From contig JBKCIQ010000176.1 in the NCBI GenBank assembly GCA_046302135.1, positions 1 to 64,000 of the forward strand: 64,000 nt of DNA. The letters are read 5' to 3'. Origin of the DNA: AM-1111 sp046302135. Lineage in GTDB: Bacteria; Bacteroidota; Bacteroidia; B-17B0; Aurantibacillaceae. Within the stretch, counting starts at the first letter, position 1. Every line of letters starts with the position of its first letter. The notes below the pieces were generated by a model. That model saw nothing but the letters and a program-made list of their open reading frames with translations. It did no database searches and had not been told where the DNA came from. Both the position numbers and the translations under genes were made by a program. Positions 28,196 through 36,997 of the stretch are shown here, one piece after another.

Positions 28196-29572
28196 ATGAA
28201 AAAAATATTTTTAGGAGTATCGCTTTTTTCAGCGACGACTTTTTTTTCTCAGCTAAATCCTGCAATTACCAGTTGGTTACAAAACACAACCGGACTACAG
28301 GGAAGACATTATGTGGCCGGAAATTCAACTCCTATAACAGATGCTGTTCAAGCAAATGTTCAAACTGTTCAGTATTCAACTAATTGGGTTTATGTAAGTA
28401 CAACAGGAATTCCAGGGTACATCACCGGACCATTTTTAGATGGAAATCCTTCATTGGCTTCGAATCAAAATGCTATATTCAAGTTACCACTAAACCCTAC
28501 TCAAAACACAAACACCCCCACCGCTACTACAGGGGGTAATATTGGCATTTTTATAAATGGAGTTGCACTTTTTGATTATAGAGATGGAGTTGCATGGAAT
28601 CCTTCAACGAACTCTCTTTGTGGCGGACCGGGCAACCCTCCATGTCCTGGTGGGCAAGGTGCAACAATGGATTGGAACCGTGACGCGATAGTAGCTGAAA
28701 GACAAGGTTTCGATTGTTCAAAGGGGCACCCCGCAATGGGAAATTATCACCATCATCAGAACCCCTCTGCATTTAAGTTGGATCTGAATGTGATTTCCAC
28801 CATTTGTAATCTTTATGATTCTGATGGACTTTATTTAATAGATTCAACACAACACTCACCGTTAATTGGATTTGCGTACGATGGTTTTCCGATTTATGGA
28901 GCATATGGATTTAAAAATACAAATGGTACAGGTGGAATTATAAGAATTAAATCCGGGTATCAATTAAGAAACATCACCACCAGAACAACTAGTCCTACGG
29001 GGCAAACAGTTACAACAGGCCCTGTTGTAAGCTCAACGTATCCATTAGGATATTTCAGAGAAGATTATGAGTTTATCGCACATCCAAATGACCCAGATTA
29101 TCTTGATGAGCACAACGGTCGTTTTTGTGTTACTCCAGAATACCCTAATGGGACTTATGCTTATTTTGCAACTGTTGATGCAAATTGGAATTCTGCTTAT
29201 CCATATGCAGTTGGACCAACGTTCTATGGAGTTAAAACCGCACAAAAGGTTACTTCAATTACGGAGTCAACAACAACTTATACTTCTGGCACCAACGGGT
29301 TAGTAAATGATGTAAAGAGTGAAAAAATAAATGTTTCTGCTTTTCCAAATCCTGCAAGCGATTTAATTGCTATTCAGGTAGGATGTTTGCTGAAAGAAAG
29401 TTCTGCTGTCTTGCTTTACGACTTAAATGGTAATTTGGTTGATAGGTCTGTCATAAATCAGGGGAGTACCATTACCTATTTTGATACGCGAAAATTATAT
29501 GCGGGAGAATATTTGGTAGTAATAGAATACGGAAAGCAAAATATTTCTCGAAAAGTGGTACTTCAAAAGTAA
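28196..29572 (+). CDS. YHYH-domain protein with T9SS type A sorting domain
   Basis: The product has 458 residues and a signal peptide (about 1-19, ...TTFFSQ). The central domain has the His-rich YHYH signature (GNYHHHQNP near 180), with IGFAYDGFPIYGAYGF, DYEFIAHPNDPDYLDEHNGRFCVTPEYPNGTYAYFAT and NWNSAYPYAVGPTFYG, all hallmarks of the family. The last ~75 residues are a type A T9SS tail (NVSAFPNPASDLIAI ... VVLQK). The function of YHYH proteins is unknown; His clusters and its place after MbnP/MbnH hint at metal binding. It follows the diheme gene by 27 bp. Confidence 0.87.
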   Translation: MKKIFLGVSLFSATTFFSQLNPAITSWLQNTTGLQGRHYVAGNSTPITDAVQANVQTVQYSTNWVYVSTTGIPGYITGPFLDGNPSLASNQNAIFKLPLNPTQNTNTPTATTGGNIGIFINGVALFDYRDGVAWNPSTNSLCGGPGNPPCPGGQGATMDWNRDAIVAERQGFDCSKGHPAMGNYHHHQNPSAFKLDLNVISTICNLYDSDGLYLIDSTQHSPLIGFAYDGFPIYGAYGFKNTNGTGGIIRIKSGYQLRNITTRTTSPTGQTVTTGPVVSSTYPLGYFREDYEFIAHPNDPDYLDEHNGRFCVTPEYPNGTYAYFATVDANWNSAYPYAVGPTFYGVKTAQKVTSITESTTTYTSGTNGLVNDVKSEKINVSAFPNPASDLIAIQVGCLLKESSAVLLYDLNGNLVDRSVINQGSTITYFDTRKLYAGEYLVVIEYGKQNISRKVVLQK

Positions 29573-29740
29573 TTTCCCTTAAGGCTCCCCGAGAAATTGA
29601 AAAATTATGATCAATAATTAATTGGGATCTTATTTTAACTGACGTTAATTTCCGAGAAAATTCCCAAAAAATTGGATGAAAAAGTTTGGAAGCGACACAT
29701 TTTTTAAATGGAAAACCAATCAACAACCATTTTTTCCTAA

Positions 29741-31081
29741 TCACCTTTTTTTAATTAGTCTCCTGATCAGTAAGAATAACGGAAGCCCTGAAATAAATAG
29801 AACAAAACCAATAAATGATGCATTTGGATTAGTGATCATTACGCTGATGTTTACTGCGGCATAAATTAAAATATAGAGTATTGGTAGAAATGGGTATCCG
29901 AATATTTTATAAATATCTTTTGCTTCGTCTGATTTTTTTGAACGATGTCTTAAAACAAAAATTGCTGATGCCGCCGCAATTAAACTGATGCTGTCAAAAA
30001 ACATAACGTATTCCAGAATCTTCTGAAAAGAAGAAGACAGAAATAGAGTTATCAGTATAAAAACAAAGAAAAGTGTAAGCGCCCATTCCTGAACTTGAGT
30101 GTTAGGGTTTACTTTCATAAATTGCTTTGGTAAAACTTTATCCTCAGCCATAGCAAAATACACTCTTGGGTTGCTCATCATCGAGACATTTACATACGCC
30201 ATCACACAAAAAAACATTACGAAGGAAATTATTTTTCCTGCGGCAGAACCAAACATTAAAACCGAAATGTCTGAAGCTATAGTACTAGTTTTTTGAAGAT
30301 GGGAAAAGCCAAGTATTTTATAGTAAGAATAATTTGCAACAAGGTAAAACACAAGCACAACTGCAATACCGAAGAAGATTGCACGGGGCATTGTCTTTTG
30401 CGGCGAACTTACATCACCACCAAAGTTCATGGTTTGTTGATATCCGCCATACGTAAAAAAAACAGGAATAAAACAAGCAAGAAAAGGACTTAACCAAGTA
30501 TTATTTGTGTCGGCAACCTTGATTAAATTTTCTTCTCTGTTCGGAGTGATAAAAAATAATGCAGAAATAAGAAGCAGGATCATACCGAGTTTTATAGCCA
30601 TCAAAACATTCAATGTAGTTGAGCTTAGCTTGATTCCCCTAAGGTTTATTAAAAATAAAAATAAAACAGCTGAAATGGTTGTAATCTTAACGCCTAGATT
30701 ATGTTCAAGACCCGGGAAAATGATTGGAGAAATGTATTCGGCACCCATGATGGCAACTCCTGCGGTTGATGCCGCATTACTTATTACAGTTATCCAATTT
30801 ACCATAAAAGCAAAAGCAGGATGATAACAGTGAGAAAAAATTTTGTAGAAACCACCTGCAACCGGATATCGGGATCCTATTTCAGCAAAGGTGAGCGCAC
30901 CAATCAAACTGACAATGGCTCCGGTAATCCAAGCGGCAAAAAATATTATTGGTGTTTGCCCTTTTTGGGCTACCTCAGCAGGGGTTCTGAAAATTCCCAT
31001 CCCGATGATCAGGCCCACTACAATCATGGTTAAATCAAACAGCCGTAGTTGAGGTTTAATTTGACTCGCTGTTTGGGACAT
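29741..31081 (-). CDS. APC-superfamily amino acid permease
   Basis: The 446-residue inner membrane protein has about twelve hydrophobic segments. The N-terminal transport signature is clear: LTMIVVGLIIGMGIFRTPAEVA (about 17-38) contains the unwound GMGIF helix of LAT/APC transporters, followed by GALTFAEIGSRYPVAGGFY. It should exchange or import amino acids; specificity is not apparent. It lies 17 bp downstream of gldH on the same strand, so readthrough from the gldH operon is possible. Confidence 0.88.
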   Translation of the reverse strand: MSQTASQIKPQLRLFDLTMIVVGLIIGMGIFRTPAEVAQKGQTPIIFFAAWITGAIVSLIGALTFAEIGSRYPVAGGFYKIFSHCYHPAFAFMVNWITVISNAASTAGVAIMGAEYISPIIFPGLEHNLGVKITTISAVLFLFLINLRGIKLSSTTLNVLMAIKLGMILLLISALFFITPNREENLIKVADTNNTWLSPFLACFIPVFFTYGGYQQTMNFGGDVSSPQKTMPRAIFFGIAVVLVFYLVANYSYYKILGFSHLQKTSTIASDISVLMFGSAAGKIISFVMFFCVMAYVNVSMMSNPRVYFAMAEDKVLPKQFMKVNPNTQVQEWALTLFFVFILITLFLSSSFQKILEYVMFFDSISLIAAASAIFVLRHRSKKSDEAKDIYKIFGYPFLPILYILIYAAVNISVMITNPNASFIGFVLFISGLPLFLLIRRLIKKR

Positions 31082-31098
31082 GCTACACTAAAGAAAAA

Positions 31099-31617
31099 TT
31101 AATTTGCTGCGGTTTTTTCGATTGTTAAACCAACATCAAGAATCATTGGTAGGGGGTCAACGCGCATTCCCTGCTCATATGTAAATTTATACTTCCCGGA
31201 TTTTGGGAACCTTACATTGGATTCAAGCAAAACAGAATTATCCCATAAATCACCCGCGCCATCTCCCAACCATTTATTTTGTTCATCCGCCAAAACGCAG
31301 TTTACTGTGTCAATTTCCTTTCGGCCATCAGGATATTCAGTAGTAAGAAAAATATAAAGGTTTCTGTACGGATAAACAGATGAGTGGCGCACATTTACAA
31401 ATAGGTTGTAGAGGTATATCGTATCTTTTATTTCTGGTTCAAAAACAATTTTTTCCTTTCTGCTCCAACCTTTATTTTCATCAATTGTTTTGTATTCAGT
31501 GAATATTTTTCCTTTTCCGCAGGAAAAAAGTAACAATAGGGAAAGCGCAAAGAACCCAATCATTAATTTGGTTGAGCTTTTTTTGACGTAAGAACTGGCT
31601 TTACTTACTTGAATCAT
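31099..31617 (-). CDS. gldH: Gliding motility lipoprotein GldH
   Basis: The product has 172 residues. A hydrophobic stretch ends in a lipobox (LLLLFSC, Cys33), so the mature protein is a lipoprotein. The body carries the GldH pattern: NLFVNVRHSSVYPYRNLYIFLTT, PDGRKEIDTVNCVLAD, NKWLGDGAGDLWD, and a C-terminal FTYEQGMRVDPLPMILDVGLTIEK. GldH is required for gliding in Flavobacterium and is stably associated with the envelope. Met19 is an alternative start that would give a shorter signal. The PSP1/RicT gene upstream is its usual neighbour. Confidence 0.88.
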   Translation of the reverse strand: MIQVSKASSYVKKSSTKLMIGFFALSLLLLFSCGKGKIFTEYKTIDENKGWSRKEKIVFEPEIKDTIYLYNLFVNVRHSSVYPYRNLYIFLTTEYPDGRKEIDTVNCVLADEQNKWLGDGAGDLWDNSVLLESNVRFPKSGKYKFTYEQGMRVDPLPMILDVGLTIEKTAAN

Positions 31618-31640
31618 AAAAAATTTTACTATTTGGCGGT

Positions 31641-32867
31641 TTACTTTTTCTTTGTGTTGTTGCTTATGTTTTTATTGGTGTTCGGATTGTTTCTTTTCGC
31701 CGGATTATTAGATTGTTGTTGTGGTTTACGAAAATGTTTCCTGTCCTTTTGTCTTTTGTCAAATCGCGTAAGACTGTCTTGACCCACAACGTTTTCATAG
31801 TCGTGTTCCTTGTCTTTCTTAGGCGTTGATGTAACAATTGACCCTAAATCTTCAGGAAATTCTCCTTTATTATTCATTGACATAACCTCCTTAACTCGAG
31901 CAACAGTGAGTGGAATGAAAACATCGCCTTCGCCAACATAAGAATACCAAATTATCCGCTTAAAAATATCTGTTTTTTGATGAAACGCATCACCTTTTTT
32001 TGTTTTGAGCTTTACCCCCTCTGTTTGAGGAAAATCTTTAAGTGCATCCATGTAGGAGTCCAATTCATAATTAAGACAGCACTTAAGTTTTCCGCATTGT
32101 CCTGCAAGTTTTAGGGGATTAAGTGAAAGTTGTTGATAGCGTGCGGCGGAAGTATTGACACTTCTGAAATCGTGCAACCATGTAGAACAGCAAAGTTCTC
32201 TTCCACAAGCACCGATTCCTCCAAGTCTTGCTGCTTCCTGCCTAGACCCGATCTGTCTCATCTCTACTCTTATTTTGAACTCATCAGCCATAACTTTTAT
32301 TAATTCGCGAAAATCAACTCGTCCTTCAGCTGTATAATAAAATATTGCTTTTGTTTTATCGCCTTGATATTCCACGTCGCTGATCTTCATTTGTAGACCA
32401 AGATTGATTGCGAGCGTTCTAGATCTATACATGGTTTCAGTTTCAAGGGCTTGAGCTTCTCTCCATTTATCGATGTCCACAGGTTTTGCCTTTCTGTATA
32501 TTTTTTTTAAATCGGGAGCGTTAGGATCTACTCCTTTTTTTCTCATCTGTAATCGAACAATCTCTCCGGTTGCACTAACAATTCCAATGTCATGCCCTGG
32601 GCTACCTTCAACGGCGATTACTTCACCTATACTTAATGAAAGTCCGTTTACATTTTTGAAGAATTCTTTTCTTGAGTTTTTGAAACGTACTTCTACAATT
32701 AAAAAAGGCGCTTGCCCGTTTGGTAAAACCATATTAGACAGCCAGTCAAAAACATTAAGTTTATTACAGCCACCAGTAGAGCAACCCCCATTACTTCCAC
32801 AACCTGCCGGAGTATTTTCCGGAGTACTATGGGCACCTCGGCCCGAACTACAACCCACACATCCCAT
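31641..32867 (-). CDS. PSP1-domain protein (RicT/YaaT-like)
   Basis: The product has 408 residues. The PSP1 core spans about 50-290, with the diagnostic Cys clusters GGIGACGRELCCSTWL and GQCGKLKCCLNYE. The N-terminal 36 residues are unusually Cys-rich (GCVGCSSG, GCGSNGGCSTGGC), suggesting extra metal or Fe-S binding. The C-terminus is a low-complexity Asn/Lys tail. In Bacillus, YaaT is part of a Y-complex affecting mRNA processing; in Bacteroidota the role is unknown, but the gene is commonly next to gldH. It begins 3 bp after the C1 peptidase stop. Confidence 0.85.
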   Translation of the reverse strand: MGCVGCSSGRGAHSTPENTPAGCGSNGGCSTGGCNKLNVFDWLSNMVLPNGQAPFLIVEVRFKNSRKEFFKNVNGLSLSIGEVIAVEGSPGHDIGIVSATGEIVRLQMRKKGVDPNAPDLKKIYRKAKPVDIDKWREAQALETETMYRSRTLAINLGLQMKISDVEYQGDKTKAIFYYTAEGRVDFRELIKVMADEFKIRVEMRQIGSRQEAARLGGIGACGRELCCSTWLHDFRSVNTSAARYQQLSLNPLKLAGQCGKLKCCLNYELDSYMDALKDFPQTEGVKLKTKKGDAFHQKTDIFKRIIWYSYVGEGDVFIPLTVARVKEVMSMNNKGEFPEDLGSIVTSTPKKDKEHDYENVVGQDSLTRFDKRQKDRKHFRKPQQQSNNPAKRNNPNTNKNISNNTKKK

Positions 32868-32870
32868 AAT

Positions 32871-34124
32871 TTAACGTAATGATAATTTGTTTTTGATACT
32901 AGAAGGAAGCGCGTTCTTATGAATCATTATACTTACTGTTTTCATACGAACATACGCTTCACTTGCAAAAAAATAACCTTCACAGTCATTGCTGTTACCC
33001 CAAGAATTTTTAATGATATAATATTTTGTGTTGTTCTGGTCCTTTGCTATTCCAACCATATGCATCCCGTGATCATCTTGAGTCTCATAGTTGTCAAAAG
33101 CAACTTGCCTTTCCTCTTGTGTAACATTTTTTTGAGGACATGGATTACTGAATAATTTATTTTTCTCCTCGAAGCTTAATGATTCAAATTTCTTTTCAGG
33201 TAAAATTGCAAGGCCATCTTTAAACCTGAAAGTTGGTTCGCTTACATCAGCGGCCCAGGCAACGCCATATCCGTTATTCAATGCATTATCTATACAAGCT
33301 ATCATTTCGTCAAGCGGTAAATTATGTGCGCGTTCCCACATCCAATTGTCAGGGATTTCAATTGTAAACTCTTTGTAAAAAGGTTGATGGGTGAAGGAAG
33401 AGAGGTATAAATAATCATCAGGTGAAACTCCAAGTTCTTTAGCGTAAGATTCCGGGGTATACTGTTTGCCTTTATATTCAAAGGTTGATGGAATCTTTCC
33501 CAAATGTTTGTCAAGAATTTCATTAAGTTTATTTCGCCATGAAAGGTCTATTTTTTGGTCGTTTGAAGCGATTGATTTTACAAGGGCTAGAAGTGCACTA
33601 TCCATTTTATGATGATCATAATCTTCGCCGGGTTTAAGGTTTCCGTTGTAAACTTCCTGAGGAACCATACCGTACTTACGCATAACGTGTACAACATCAT
33701 GAAATTCTCCACCTTCACCAAACTGAGCCTTTCCATGCATTCTGATGTAATTCTCAGCTTTCAAAGGGTAAGCCATTCTTGCAACAAACATTTCACTTAG
33801 GTTATAATCTTTTCCTTTCCCAATTCTATTTAATTCAGACTCAAAAAAAGAAATAGAGGAAAAACTCCAGCAGGTTCCTGTCATTCCTTGGTTTTTAACA
33901 GGAGTACTTTCAATGCTTTTAAGGATTGTTAGTTTATACTGGCTTCCTTTTTTGTTTGATACCGTTTTGTTGTTTGTGATAGGAGTGAAGCCATTTAAGT
34001 CAGAAGCAGGGCCTGTTTGACTTAACAAAAAATTATTGAAGCAAAAATTCAAAAGAATATATACAAATGCAATCTGTCTAAGATTATTTTGTTTTTTAAG
34101 AAGAATATATATTTTATACATCAT
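32871..34124 (-). CDS. Secreted C1-family (papain/bleomycin-hydrolase-like) cysteine peptidase
   Basis: The product has 417 residues with an N-terminal hydrophobic export signal (about 18-36). Catalytic residues are visible: Gln79 (VKNQG) for the oxyanion hole, Cys85 in MTGTCWSFSS, His in DDHGMHMVGIA and Asn in IIKNSWGN. The long middle (SEMFVARMAYPLKAENYIRMHG, GEGGEFHDVVHVMRKYGMVP) matches aminopeptidase C/BlmH-like enzymes. It presumably degrades peptides in the periplasm. Its start overlaps the preceding AtpI-position gene by 11 bp, and it occupies the place where atpB would be expected. Confidence 0.85.
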   Translation of the reverse strand: MMYKIYILLKKQNNLRQIAFVYILLNFCFNNFLLSQTGPASDLNGFTPITNNKTVSNKKGSQYKLTILKSIESTPVKNQGMTGTCWSFSSISFFESELNRIGKGKDYNLSEMFVARMAYPLKAENYIRMHGKAQFGEGGEFHDVVHVMRKYGMVPQEVYNGNLKPGEDYDHHKMDSALLALVKSIASNDQKIDLSWRNKLNEILDKHLGKIPSTFEYKGKQYTPESYAKELGVSPDDYLYLSSFTHQPFYKEFTIEIPDNWMWERAHNLPLDEMIACIDNALNNGYGVAWAADVSEPTFRFKDGLAILPEKKFESLSFEEKNKLFSNPCPQKNVTQEERQVAFDNYETQDDHGMHMVGIAKDQNNTKYYIIKNSWGNSNDCEGYFFASEAYVRMKTVSIMIHKNALPSSIKNKLSLR

Positions 34125-34509
34125 TTGTTTTTTGACTATTAGATAATTTGTTTTCTGGATTTTTAAGTAGTTGTGAGATTTCGAAAAAAGTAAAAATAAA
34201 ATAAATTACAAGAAAGGCCATTGCGAATGTTACCGCGCCCGGCTTGTTGATGAGTCCATAGATAAGTATCAAAAATAAGTTGATCAATAATTTTATTCCT
34301 GTTGCTCCCATGTATCTCATCACAAACTTTTTTGGGTCTGGATTTCTAAGTAGCCATAAGTGTAAAAGAGGTGTAAATATTGCAAAATAAGGTAGAATGA
34401 ACCATATGTGAATATTGGAAAATTTTCCTGAAAAAGAATTCCACAGATAAATTCCTGAGCTCACTAAAGCAACGATTATGAAATTTTTTATCAGATAAAT
34501 TTTAGTCAT
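34114..34509 (-). CDS. Small membrane protein, AtpI-position partner of ATP synthase operons
   Basis: The 131-residue product has four hydrophobic segments (about 7-23, 33-53, 70-90, 95-112) and a polar Asn/Lys tail. It is the small membrane protein that in related genomes sits between AtpZ and atpB. It overlaps the AtpZ stop by ATGA and the C1 peptidase start by 11 bp. A role in assembly of the c-ring or in Mg2+ transport is known for AtpI/AtpZ proteins but only inferred here. Confidence 0.65.
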   Translation of the reverse strand: MTKIYLIKNFIIVALVSSGIYLWNSFSGKFSNIHIWFILPYFAIFTPLLHLWLLRNPDPKKFVMRYMGATGIKLLINLFLILIYGLINKPGAVTFAMAFLVIYFIFTFFEISQLLKNPENKLSNSQKTNDV

Positions 34510-34712
34510 TTTTTCTTCAACAAATCTTTAACAGCAATATAAATTGAAGCTACAACTGAAACAAGACTCAGTGCAACAGTAAAAACAGGAAAACCTAAAT
34601 GCAACCATTTATCTAGTTTTATTCCCAAAAAAATTCCAAGCGCGATAGTAACCAGCATTTGAGTACCCATTGAGGCATATTTTAAATACTGATGGTTAGG
34701 TTGTTTTTTCAT
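34506..34712 (-). CDS. AtpZ/AtpI-family ATP synthase accessory protein
   Basis: The 68-residue product has two transmembrane helices: YASMGTQMLVTIALGIFLGIKLDKWL and FPVFTVALSLVSVVASIYIAVKDLLKKK. The GxxLGxxLDKWL pattern is typical of AtpZ/AtpI. I start at the ATG at 34712, because the longer frame to 34784 would overlap the bactofilin gene by about 50 bp and adds a polar tail unlike the family. It is thought to help F0 assembly, but no F0F1 subunit gene follows. Confidence 0.8.
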   Translation of the reverse strand: MKKQPNHQYLKYASMGTQMLVTIALGIFLGIKLDKWLHLGFPVFTVALSLVSVVASIYIAVKDLLKKK

Positions 34713-34731
34713 ATTACTAACCACTGTTGAA

Positions 34732-35163
34732 TTAAATACCGGTGCCAGTTCCGACTTCTTTAATTGCGTTGGATTTTTCAGCACCTCCGGAAAGATTTTT
34801 TACAACGCCGCCGCCCATACTACAGGTGCCTGTAAATTGTGCGTCAGGTTCGATTGCGATTTTTCCGGTGATTATGTCACCGTTTATTCTGGAAGTACTC
34901 TTTAAGGTTAATAGCTCGGATACATTAATTTTTCCCTTAAGGTTGCCGCTGATGTCTGCAGTTTGGCAATAAATTTCTCCGTCAACCAATCCTGAGGGGC
35001 CGACAACCAATTTACCTTTTACCTCAATATTACCTTTCAAAACTCCGTCAATTCTAAAATCACCATTGCTTTTAATATTGCCGGTAATTTCTGTACCGGT
35101 ACCCAAAATATTTACCGAATTAGATTCAGGTGATGCCATTTTTATTGGTTTATTGTTGAACAT
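34732..35163 (-). CDS. Bactofilin (polymer-forming cytoskeletal protein)
   Basis: The product has about 143 residues. The bactofilin core is a right-handed beta-helix with short repeats: VNILGTGTEITGNIKSNGDFRIDGVLKGNIEVKGKL then VGPSGLVDGEIYCQTADISGNLKGKI. Flexible tails flank it. It polymerises into membrane-associated filaments used for morphology or protein placement. The ATG at 35163 (MFNNKPIKM) is preferred over the GTG at 35196. Synteny bactofilin-AtpZ is usual in Bacteroidota. Confidence 0.9.
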   Translation of the reverse strand: MFNNKPIKMASPESNSVNILGTGTEITGNIKSNGDFRIDGVLKGNIEVKGKLVVGPSGLVDGEIYCQTADISGNLKGKINVSELLTLKSTSRINGDIITGKIAIEPDAQFTGTCSMGGGVVKNLSGGAEKSNAIKEVGTGTGI

Positions 35164-35263
35164 TTTCTTTAAATTAATCTGTTTTACAGATATCACATTT
35201 CATTGTAAATATACTAAAAAATTTATAAATTATTAGATAACAATCTAATCTAATTCAATCAAA

Positions 35264-36079
35264 CTATTGGTTTTCTTGGTTGCTTTGCGCCCTAACAAAA
35301 ACTTTCTTTGACGAGCTCGCTGATAATTTTTGACCATAATTGATTTTAATACTATCCTTTCCAAGTATTTCCATTGAACCGTTATCACCATATTCGAAAT
35401 CTTCCTCCCTAATAATCAGGGGCTCTAGCCTAAACTTACCGCCACTCTCATATCTTAGGTTTCTGTAAATTACTCTTCCCTCGTGCCAAGATTTTACAGT
35501 ATTTCTGCTTTTCCCTTGAAGCAGGAGACCTTTTGATGGCGTGTACTTGGTAATAAACTCTTCTCTTGTAAAATAAAGTGTATGTCCTTTCAGGTCGCCG
35601 CCAGCCTCCCAATTTGATTTGGTTAAAAAGTCATCGAGAAAAAGATTTATGCCACTTAAAACAGGGTCTTTAGGTAGAACCCCGCTATAATTGTCGGCGG
35701 CATCAAATGCTTGTTTAGCACGGCCCGATTTTAAGTGTTCAAATATTTCTCTGCTCAAAACCACACTTCCTTTATTAAACAATTTTTCATCTTTTTGGCA
35801 AAATTGAAATGTTGACCCCAACATTTTCCACATAGATAGTCTAGCCATTTCTTTAAAACAAATTGACTGCATTTTCAAAGCTGAATCCTGCCATGATCCG
35901 GATTCTTTCGGTACTTTGTTGAAATGTATAAAGGCACTATCAAATCTTTTTTCTTGAAAGAAAGCTTCTGCTGTTTCGTATTGTGCGGGCGCATTTCTGC
36001 AAGACTCAGAGCAAAGAGCAATTAAAATTGGAAATATGTAAAAACGTAAGTGTGCTGAAAAAATAAATGTAGGCTTCAT
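35264..36079 (-). CDS. Hypothetical lipoprotein with TPR-like helical half
   Basis: The product has 271 residues. A hydrophobic N-terminus ends near Cys27 (ALCSESC), compatible with a lipoprotein. Residues 33-60 (AEAFFQEKRFDSAFIHFNKVPKES) look like one tetratricopeptide helix pair, and the helical part continues to about 150. The C-terminal half is beta-rich and ends in a Ser/Lys/Gln tail. I do not recognise the family. It precedes bactofilin by about 100 bp on the same strand and has its own -7 box. Confidence 0.65.
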   Translation of the reverse strand: MKPTFIFSAHLRFYIFPILIALCSESCRNAPAQYETAEAFFQEKRFDSAFIHFNKVPKESGSWQDSALKMQSICFKEMARLSMWKMLGSTFQFCQKDEKLFNKGSVVLSREIFEHLKSGRAKQAFDAADNYSGVLPKDPVLSGINLFLDDFLTKSNWEAGGDLKGHTLYFTREEFITKYTPSKGLLLQGKSRNTVKSWHEGRVIYRNLRYESGGKFRLEPLIIREEDFEYGDNGSMEILGKDSIKINYGQKLSASSSKKVFVRAQSNQENQ

Positions 36080-36101
36080 GTTTAAACTTTTAAAACGGCT
36101 A

Positions 36102-36109
36102 CAAATTTA
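36102..36109 (-). promoter_or_regulatory. -7 promoter element of the 35264-36079 lipoprotein gene
   Basis: CAAATTTA on the plus strand (minus strand TAAATTTG) is a perfect TAnnTTTG box, 23 bp upstream of the ATG at 36079. Confidence 0.5.
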
Positions 36110-36304
36110 TAATAAAGATAAAATATTCTGAAATTTCACTATTTTATTGTTGGTAAAAGTACTTTGAGGACGCGTTGTATATAAGAGGAATATTTAGTTT
36201 AACATCATAAAACGGTGAGGTTACATTTCACTCAATTAGTAATTTTTTTCATAAAATTTTGCTGTAAAAAACTCCTGGGTATTTATTTTTTTAAAATCTT
36301 ATGA

Positions 36305-36877
36305 TTATGCGGCAAGCTTACTTTTGGTGTTTTCATCAACATTTATTTTTTGCTTTAATTTATTTATTGAAAACAAATAAAACGATTGTGAGTATGTTGG
36401 TATTTGCGAAAAAACCTTTCTTAGTTCACTCTCCAAAACTGAGTCAATGGTTTTATCTCCTCTGTATAAAAAGCCAATTTTATATTCGTCGAGTAGGTAA
36501 AAACAAGCGTGTTTCTTGAATACTTTGTATGCAAAAAATCTGTTGATTGCAGATCTGGCTAAATTTTCTTTTTCATCTAGTTTCAGGGCCTCAGCAAAAT
36601 CTTTCAACTCAATTTTTTCATTTTTTTCCGTTCTCACCGTATGAATTTCCCTCTGCAACAGATCACTTTTTCTTTCAGAAAAAGGTCCAAGGTCAGGCAA
36701 AGTTGAAATGTCTAATTGTCCAATTGTTCCCCCCGCCCACTTTATTTCACTAAGTTCTTTATAAAGTTCAAGTTTAATGCCTGCATCGTTCTTCCTTTGT
36801 TTAATCCAATTAAAGAAGATGGAGTTGAGGGTTGTTACTTTTGTTTTGGGGTTAAAAAATCTCTTACTTTTAATCAT
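36305..36877 (-). CDS. Unrecognised protein linked to the SSB array
   Basis: The 190-residue product has no signal peptide or membrane segment. It is rich in Lys, Glu and Phe. A central helical part (about 85-125: KIELKDFAEALKLDEKENLARSAINRFFAYKVF) precedes a mixed region (HACFYLLDEYKIGFLYRGDKTI, then a tail KLKQKINVDENTKSK). I do not recognise any domain. It lies 120 bp downstream of the fourth SSB gene on the same strand, so it may be the last gene of that cluster. The following 225 bp to the next gene show no clear hairpin. Confidence 0.6.
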   Translation of the reverse strand: MIKSKRFFNPKTKVTTLNSIFFNWIKQRKNDAGIKLELYKELSEIKWAGGTIGQLDISTLPDLGPFSERKSDLLQREIHTVRTEKNEKIELKDFAEALKLDEKENLARSAINRFFAYKVFKKHACFYLLDEYKIGFLYRGDKTIDSVLESELRKVFSQIPTYSQSFYLFSINKLKQKINVDENTKSKLAA

Positions 36878-36997
36878 GATATCATTTTTTTATTAGTTCG
36901 ATTAATAATTCTTTTATGAGTTGAAAAACTGTAATTGCGGAAGCAAAGTTGTTACACTCTGCTTCCGGAATTCAACAAGATAAATTCTCAATTTTTA

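Noticed and set aside
36301..36919. Plus-strand open frames opposite the 190-residue orphan gene
   Set aside because: They have Phe/Leu-rich composition typical of antisense frames and no start context; the minus-strand gene has a protein-like composition and fits the cluster direction.
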